Below are positions 14,531-18,465 of a DNA stretch of 18,465 nt, one piece after another. Under the pieces are notes generated by a model, which worked only from the letters and a program-made list of their open reading frames with translations, ran no database searches and was not told the origin of the DNA. The number at the start of each line of letters is the position of its first letter. The stretch's first letter is position 1. The translations under genes were made by a program, and so were the position numbers. The stretch comes from Armatimonadetes bacterium UBA5352 (GTDB taxonomy: Bacteria; Armatimonadota; Zipacnadia; Zipacnadales; UBA5352): positions 1 to 18,465 of the forward strand of contig DHPY01000109.1 in NCBI GenBank assembly GCA_002411015.1, read 5' to 3'.

Positions 14531-15535
14531 CTACTTTCCCCAGCGCAGCACGGCTGCGCCGAGGCTGAACCCCGCGCCAAAGCCCACGAGCAATATGTTG
14601 TCTCCGGTCTTGATCCGGCCGTCGCGGTAGGCCTCGTCCATGGCGATTGCTATGGAGGCTCCGGAGGTGTTGCCGAACCGGTCGATGTTCACTACCAGAC
14701 GGTCGTCCGGTATGTCAAGTCTGCGCGCCCCTGCCTCGATGATCCGCATGTTCGCCTGGTGCATGATGACCCAGTCGATGTCGGCGTTTGTGAGGCCCGC
14801 CCGCATGATCGCTTTCTCCGCCACATCGGGCACACCGCGGACCGCGATCTTGTACACGTCCGGCCCGCTCATGCGCAGGCAGTTCTCGTGCCCGTCAAGG
14901 CCCTCATGGGTCAGCGGCTTGCGCGAACCGCCGGCCGGCATGTCCAGCAGGTGACCGTACTCGCCGTGCGATTCCAGCACGAAGCTCAGCAGCCCGGTGG
15001 TGGCGGGATCGCCCTCGCCGGCCTGCACTACGGCCGCGCCCGCGCCGTCGCCGAAGAGCACGCAGGTGCTGCGGTCGGTCCAGTTGGTGATCGAGGTCAG
15101 CTTCTCCGCCGCGACCACGAGGACGGTGTCCATCGCGCCCGAGGCGACGAACTGCCGCGCGACCTGCAGTCCGTAGATGAAGCCGGTGCAGCCGCTGAGC
15201 AGATCGAAGGCCCCCGCGCTGTTCGGCACACCGATGGCGGCCTGGATGCAGTTCGCCGTCGCCGGGAAGAGCTGGTCAGGCGTGACCGTCGGGCAGATGA
15301 TGTACTGAACATCCGCGGGCGTGAGGCCGGCATCTGCGAGAGCGGCGCGCGCGGCCTCCGCACCGAGATCGGAGCTTGCCTGCTCGTCAGATGCGATGCG
15401 GCGCTCCCTGATCCCGGTATGACTTACGATCCACTCGTCGCTGGTCTCAACTATCTTCTCGAGGTCGGCGTTTGTGAGAACCCGCTCGGGAACGTACGAG
15501 CCAACGCCCGTCACCACGGCTGGCCTGAGGGACAT
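14531..15535 (-). CDS. fabH: 3-oxoacyl-[acyl-carrier-protein] synthase III
   Basis: This 334-residue thiolase-fold enzyme starts fatty acid chains by condensing an acyl-CoA with malonyl-ACP. The triad is C116 (LLSGCTGFIYG), H259 (MHQANMRI) and N289 (FGNTSGAS). TSDEWIVSHTGIRERR (31-46) and the C-terminal VGFGAGFSLGA are typical. The ATG at 15535 has AGAGGG ten bases upstream. It is separated from plsX by a 223-base spacer and followed by the acyl-CoA dehydrogenase after 38 bases. The primer (acetyl, butyryl or branched acyl-CoA) cannot be read by eye, but the acyl-CoA dehydrogenase next door makes a butyryl or other acyl-CoA primer worth testing. Confidence 0.97.
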   Translation of the reverse strand: MSLRPAVVTGVGSYVPERVLTNADLEKIVETSDEWIVSHTGIRERRIASDEQASSDLGAEAARAALADAGLTPADVQYIICPTVTPDQLFPATANCIQAAIGVPNSAGAFDLLSGCTGFIYGLQVARQFVASGAMDTVLVVAAEKLTSITNWTDRSTCVLFGDGAGAAVVQAGEGDPATTGLLSFVLESHGEYGHLLDMPAGGSRKPLTHEGLDGHENCLRMSGPDVYKIAVRGVPDVAEKAIMRAGLTNADIDWVIMHQANMRIIEAGARRLDIPDDRLVVNIDRFGNTSGASIAIAMDEAYRDGRIKTGDNILLVGFGAGFSLGAAVLRWGK

Positions 15536-15758
15536 TCAGCCGGCACCCTCTCATACGGTTGCGCATACAGATGCGGTCCTCTGCTACCTGGCCACTATCG
15601 CATGCTGTCACTGCAGAACACACGCCCCGGTCGGCATGGACCTGGCAAGGGACGTTCCCGGGGCATCCAACGAGGCATCATGCTGCGACACTATCGCGGG
15701 CGTGATGCCCGCACATGAACCAACAGACTAACTGCGGGCCCATCCGGTCCGGCATGGC
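15536..15758 (-). other. 223-base plsX-fabH spacer with competing hairpins and repeated motifs
   Basis: No gene is seen. GCGGGC (15696-15701) can pair with GCCCGC (15707-15712), and GCCCGCA (15707-15713) can instead pair with TGCGGGC (15733-15739), so two hairpins exclude each other. CACTATCGC occurs twice (15593-15601 and 15689-15697), each beside a CATGCTG. An operator pair or attenuator is possible; I see no clear promoter. Confidence 0.4.
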
Positions 15759-16760
15759 TCATCCATTCTGCGCCGCCCGTTCGGAGAAGAGGGCGCGCAG
15801 ATGCTCCACCAGCCGCCCCTCGACAGCCCTGTGCGCGAAGCGCACCGCGTTGCGGATCGCGTTGGCATCGGAGCAGCCATGGCCGACGATGCTGACGCCG
15901 TTCACGCCAAGCAGGAGCGCGCCACCATACTCTGATGCGTCAAACTGATCGGCAACGCTGCGCAGAGCGCCGCCAACCTGCGGCGCCATTGACTTCAGTT
16001 CCTCGGACCGAAGCAGCGTCTCCCGCACATTCCGGAACAGCAGCCGAGCCGCACCTTCAGTGACCTTGAGCACAACGTTGCCGACGAAGCCATCGCAGAC
16101 GATCACGTCACACTTGCCGCCGAAGACGTCGCCGCCCTCGACGTTGCCGCGAAAGTTGAGATCGGCCGCCTCGAGCAGACCATAGGCGGCCTTCGTGAGT
16201 TCGTTGCCCTTGCCCTTCTCCTCGCCGATGCTTAGCAGGCCCACGGTCGGGCTCGCGATACCGAGGGTGTACTCGGCGTAGACAGCGCCCATCAGGCCGA
16301 AATCAACGAGATGCTCAGGGCGGCAGTCGGCGTTGGCGCCGGCATCGAGGAGGACGCGGTGGCCGTCCACGGTCGGCATGGTCACCGCGATCGCGGGCCG
16401 CCGGACGCCGGGGATCGTGCCCATGCGCATGACTGAGAGCGCCATGAAGGCGCCGGAGTTGCCTGCGGATACGACCGCCTGGCCCTCGCCACGAGCGACC
16501 CGGTCCACGGCGCGCGCCAGGGACGAGTCGTCCCGGCCGCGCAGTGCGGCCCGCGGGCTCTCCCCCATGGCGATGACGTCGCGCGCAGCCTCGACCTCCA
16601 CGCCTTCGGGCAGCGCGGCACCGTTCAGGCACGCCGCGATGGCGTCAGGGTCGCCGACCAGTGAGATGGCGGCGTCAACCTGCTCGGCGGCGAGAAGCGC
16701 ACCGGCAACGATCTCTTCTGGGGCGTGGTCGCCCCCCATGGCGTCGACGGCTATCCGCAT
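15759..16760 (-). CDS. plsX: Phosphate acyltransferase
   Basis: This 333-residue peripheral-membrane enzyme turns acyl-ACP into acyl-phosphate, the donor for PlsY in phosphatidic acid synthesis. Typical features are the N-terminal RIAVDAMGGDHAP, VVSAGNSGAFMA (about 96-107), VLLDAGANADCRPEHL (about 135-150), the SIGEEKGKGNELT segment and VCDGFVGNVVLKVTEG. Length and order match the family throughout. The ATG at 16760 has only a weak ribosome binding site, so translation may depend on coupling or be low relative to rpmF. It follows rpmF by 100 bases that contain two hairpins. The rpmF-plsX-fabH order is widely conserved in bacteria. Confidence 0.97.
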   Translation of the reverse strand: MRIAVDAMGGDHAPEEIVAGALLAAEQVDAAISLVGDPDAIAACLNGAALPEGVEVEAARDVIAMGESPRAALRGRDDSSLARAVDRVARGEGQAVVSAGNSGAFMALSVMRMGTIPGVRRPAIAVTMPTVDGHRVLLDAGANADCRPEHLVDFGLMGAVYAEYTLGIASPTVGLLSIGEEKGKGNELTKAAYGLLEAADLNFRGNVEGGDVFGGKCDVIVCDGFVGNVVLKVTEGAARLLFRNVRETLLRSEELKSMAPQVGGALRSVADQFDASEYGGALLLGVNGVSIVGHGCSDANAIRNAVRFAHRAVEGRLVEHLRALFSERAAQNG

Positions 16761-16823
16761 GGTAGGTATCGGGCTGCGCCTGCAACTCGGGTAGTGGGGT
16801 GCGCGTGTGCGGTCGGGCTCTGC

Positions 16824-16854
16824 CCGCCCCGTCGGGCGGCAGACGTAGCGTCTG
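16824..16854 (-). promoter_or_regulatory. Two adjacent hairpins between rpmF and plsX
   Basis: Six bases after the rpmF stop, CAGACG (16854-16849) pairs with CGTCTG (16845-16840) over a 3-base loop. Directly next, CCGCCC (16839-16834) pairs with GGGCGG (16829-16824) over GACG. There is no T-run. They may shield the abundant rpmF message or partly stop transcription before plsX. Confidence 0.45.
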
Positions 16855-16860
16855 GTCGGC

Positions 16861-17067
16861 CTACTCCTCGCGCCTCGTCTTCTCTTCCAGCGTCACGGTG
16901 TGGTCCACTTTGCGGCTCTTGTAGTAGCCGCACTTGCCACAGGCGTTGTGGGTCAGCGTCGGGGCGTTGCACTGTGGGCAGCTCGTGATGGCAGGTATGA
17001 CCACGCCCTGATGCGTTCGCCGCTTGCGGCCGCGCGTTCGGGAATGTCGTCGCTTCGGGAGAGCCAT
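16861..17067 (-). CDS. rpmF: Ribosomal protein bL32
   Basis: This 68-residue basic protein is part of the large ribosomal subunit. It begins MALPKRRHSRTRGRKRRTHQ, the usual RNA-binding N terminus, and keeps a four-cysteine zinc ribbon: C30, C33, C43 and C46. Some bacterial L32 versions have lost these cysteines. The ATG at 17067 has AAGGTG eight bases upstream. It follows yceD by 64 bases; the pair yceD-rpmF is one of the best conserved neighbour pairs in bacteria. The acidic C-terminal tail (VTLEEKTRREE) is somewhat longer than in many homologues. Confidence 0.97.
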   Translation of the reverse strand: MALPKRRHSRTRGRKRRTHQGVVIPAITSCPQCNAPTLTHNACGKCGYYKSRKVDHTVTLEEKTRREE

Positions 17068-17131
17068 GGAACAGACACCTTTCTGAACGACGGTAAGGAT
17101 GGCGTCCGTACGCGCCCGGAGGTCGGCCGGA

Positions 17132-17650
17132 CTACTTGAGTAGATTGCGAAGAGGCGCGAGACGCGGGTCTACGTCCTCGTTACCACAGTCGCAGGCGCC
17201 GTTATTGAGGTTCGTCCCGCACTGCGGGCAGATCCCATTACAGTCCGGGCGGCACAGCGACCGCTGCGGGGCATGCAGCACCAGAAGCTGCCGCACCAGC
17301 TCACTCAGATCCACCGTCTCGCCATCGAGGATCGGGATGGCCGCGGACTCGTCTTCATCAGCCACGTGCGTATACGCAAGCGGCTCATCAATCTGGGCGA
17401 AGCTGCAGGCCTCTGAGAAGTCGAGCCTCATCGGCACCTCATGCATCTCGAGGCAACGACTGCACTCGAGCCGCGCGGTCGCGTTGAGATGCCCCCATGC
17501 CGCGATCTCGTCTCCCATGTTGTGAAGCGTGACCTCTCCGGTCACATTGCCCCTGAACTCGATCTCCGTCCCCATGGGGGCCGGAGCGTCGATCTCAACC
17601 GTGATTTCGGCATCGCGTCTGCTGAGTTGATCGCGAATATCGTATCTCAT
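17132..17650 (-). CDS. yceD: YceD family (DUF177) rRNA accumulation protein
   Basis: This 172-residue protein belongs to DUF177, whose members are needed for normal 23S rRNA accumulation in some bacteria and plants. The family core LECSRCLE is at residues 61-68 (C63, C66), and the C-terminal zinc-like motif uses C133, C137, C141, C144 with CGTNLN, then C153 and C155 and a final DPRLAPLRNL. It is the first gene after a near-consensus promoter and thus likely heads the rpmF-plsX-fab transcript. The start ATG at 17650 has a modest GGTG eight bases upstream, which lies inside a long leader hairpin, so its translation may be controlled. Confidence 0.93.
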   Translation of the reverse strand: MRYDIRDQLSRRDAEITVEIDAPAPMGTEIEFRGNVTGEVTLHNMGDEIAAWGHLNATARLECSRCLEMHEVPMRLDFSEACSFAQIDEPLAYTHVADEDESAAIPILDGETVDLSELVRQLLVLHAPQRSLCRPDCNGICPQCGTNLNNGACDCGNEDVDPRLAPLRNLLK

Positions 17651-17655
17651 AATTG

Positions 17656-17694
17656 CAGCACCGCCAGCCGAAAAGGGCTGGCGTGGCAGTGCTG
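17656..17694 (-). promoter_or_regulatory. Leader hairpin covering the yceD ribosome binding site
   Basis: CGCCAGCC (17683-17676 read on the minus strand) pairs with GGCTGGCG (17669-17662) over a CTTTTC loop. The stem continues outward with CAGCAC (17694-17689) and GTGCTG (17661-17656), broken only by a 5-base bulge at 17688-17684. The GGTG that would serve yceD is 17662-17659, fully within the stem, and the stem ends five bases before the ATG. The promoter places the RNA 5' end at about 17692, so the hairpin is nearly the whole leader. Confidence 0.65.
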
Positions 17695-17697
17695 ATG

Positions 17698-17726
17698 AGT
17701 ATACGCGGACACCTTTCGCTTGTCAA
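17698..17726 (-). promoter_or_regulatory. Sigma-70 type promoter of the yceD-rpmF-plsX-fab operon
   Basis: TTGACA (17726-17721) and TATACT (17703-17698) on the minus strand are exactly 17 bases apart. The -35 box is a full consensus and the -10 box differs at one base. Transcription should start near 17692, about 42 bases before the yceD ATG. The site lies between the end of the pilin-like gene and yceD. Confidence 0.85.
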
Positions 17727-17764
17727 GCTACGCACGGCCGGCACGCGACGGCCGAGGAAGGAGC

Positions 17765-17797
17765 GCGGGCGCCCGCGGTAACTCGGCGGGCGCCCGC
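17765..17797 (-). terminator. GC-rich hairpin after the pilin-like gene, probable terminator
   Basis: The self-palindromic 12-mer GCGGGCGCCCGC occurs twice, at 17765-17776 and 17786-17797. The two copies can pair as a 12-bp stem with a 9-base loop. It lies 27 bases beyond the pilin-like stop codon. In that direction the stem is followed by CTCCTTCC and not by a clear T-run, so it may end transcription only partly or with Rho. Confidence 0.55.
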
Positions 17798-17823
17798 TGA
17801 GGATCGGCTGTGCGGCTCGGTTA

Positions 17824-18465
17824 TCAGTTCGCGTGGAAGGTGCGATGGAAGTGGAAGTCGGCGGTGCCGCGCGCACCGGTCACCGCCCTGAAGGTCAGCC
17901 ACTTGGCATGACCATCGGCGAAGGCGTAGTTGCAGCCGTCGTTGTGGCGGTTCCATGCCCACGCGTAGACTTCCTGGACCGGACTGGCTGTCAGATTCGG
18001 GCAACTGGGACCGGAACAGGGCAGCCGCGAGTAGTTGTTGCGCCCGTCGTGATACGTCACATACGCGGCCGGCGCCTGGATGTCACTGAGTGCCACCGCG
18101 CTGTAGTCGAGGTTGCGGCCGTAGGACACGCCGTAGCCGAGGGCCGTGCTGTACAGCCCCGCCGAATAGAAGTCCTTATACGGCTGGCTTGGACATGAGA
18201 AGATCTGGTTGTTCTTGACGTACGGTTCGAGGGTGATGAACCATTCGCCCGCGTTCGCGATGATCACATCGGGGGTGCTGTAGCCTGACCCACGCGGGCT
18301 CCGGTCGTCGTAGTCCTGGCAGTACATCAGGGAGGCAAGTCCGATCTGCTTGAGGTTCGAGAGACACGAGGTCTGCTTTGCTTTCTCACGGGCCCTTGCG
18401 AAGACGGGGAAGAGGATCGCCGCCAGGATGGCGATGATCGCAATCACGACCAGTAGCTCGATCAA
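17824..18465 (-). CDS. Type IV pilin-like (pseudopilin) protein with H-X9-DG motif, 5' end missing
   Basis: The frame is open to the right edge, so the N terminus is missing; the first visible residues LIELLVVIAIIAILAAILFPVF are the membrane helix that normally follows the prepilin cleavage site (usually Gly-Phe-Thr before it). Then comes ARAREKAKQTSCLSNLKQIGLA and MYCQDYDD, and near the C terminus H-NDGCNYAFA-DG, the H-X9-DG motif of DUF1559-type pseudopilins. Visible length is 213-214 codons, so only a few residues are lost. Such proteins are exported and found in large numbers in Armatimonadota and Planctomycetota; their roles are mostly unknown. It ends in two stops in a row (TGA, TAA) before a hairpin. 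Confidence 0.9.
   Translation of the reverse strand: MIELLVVIAIIAILAAILFPVFARAREKAKQTSCLSNLKQIGLASLMYCQDYDDRSPRGSGYSTPDVIIANAGEWFITLEPYVKNNQIFSCPSQPYKDFYSAGLYSTALGYGVSYGRNLDYSAVALSDIQAPAAYVTYHDGRNNYSRLPCSGPSCPNLTASPVQEVYAWAWNRHNDGCNYAFADGHAKWLTFRAVTGARGTADFHFHRTFHAN

Noticed and set aside
13350..15718. Two long plus-strand frames (13350-14525 and 14522-15718) opposite acd and fabH
   Set aside because: Both are shadows of well-identified enzymes; their Leu/Gly/Arg-rich translations show no domain.

Overview
The window is GC-rich bacterial DNA in which every gene I can support lies on the minus strand, so transcription runs from high to low coordinates. The best taxonomic clue is the gene cut by the right edge. 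It is a type IV pilin-like protein with an N-terminal IELLVV helix, an ARAREKAKQTSCLSNLKQIGLA stretch and a C-terminal H-X9-DG motif. That combination is abundant in Armatimonadota and also occurs in Planctomycetota and relatives. I infer an Armatimonadota-like bacterium, without proof.

Reading in the direction of transcription: the pilin-like gene (18465-17824) ends before a GC-rich hairpin. A textbook sigma-70 promoter follows (TTGACA, 17 bp, TATACT at 17726-17698), with a short leader that can fold into a long hairpin over the ribosome binding site of yceD. From there runs the classical ribosome/lipid cluster yceD, rpmF, plsX, fabH, fabD, fabG, acpP, fabF, rnc (17650-6901). Between fabH and fabD sit three genes not usually found there: an acyl-CoA dehydrogenase, etfB, and an etfA with an N-terminal two-cluster ferredoxin domain. 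PlsX makes acyl-phosphate for phospholipids, FabH starts chains, FabD loads malonyl groups on AcpP, FabG reduces and FabF elongates. No enoyl-ACP reductase or dehydratase gene is present in the window. The flavin/iron-sulfur trio is therefore the most intriguing part: it could recycle acyl chains, make a primer for FabH, or (speculatively) supply an enoyl reductase activity.

Downstream of rnc lies a three-gene envelope set of unknown function: an exported GH42-like protein (6855-4381) whose catalytic glutamates seem to be missing, a lipoprotein with beta-sandwich repeats (4293-3268) and a four-helix membrane protein (3246-2317). Alanine racemase (alr, 2230-1109) and homoserine kinase (thrB, 1109-207) follow and overlap by one base. 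The 3' end of thrB runs into a palindromic interspersed-type repeat. A further gene probably starts at 72 and leaves the window on the left.

Several spacers carry structure: a 12-bp palindrome before alr, a 7-bp and a 9-bp tandem array between acd and etfB, competing hairpins between plsX and fabH, and paired hairpins between rpmF and plsX. No tRNA, rRNA, CRISPR array, insertion sequence or origin was seen.
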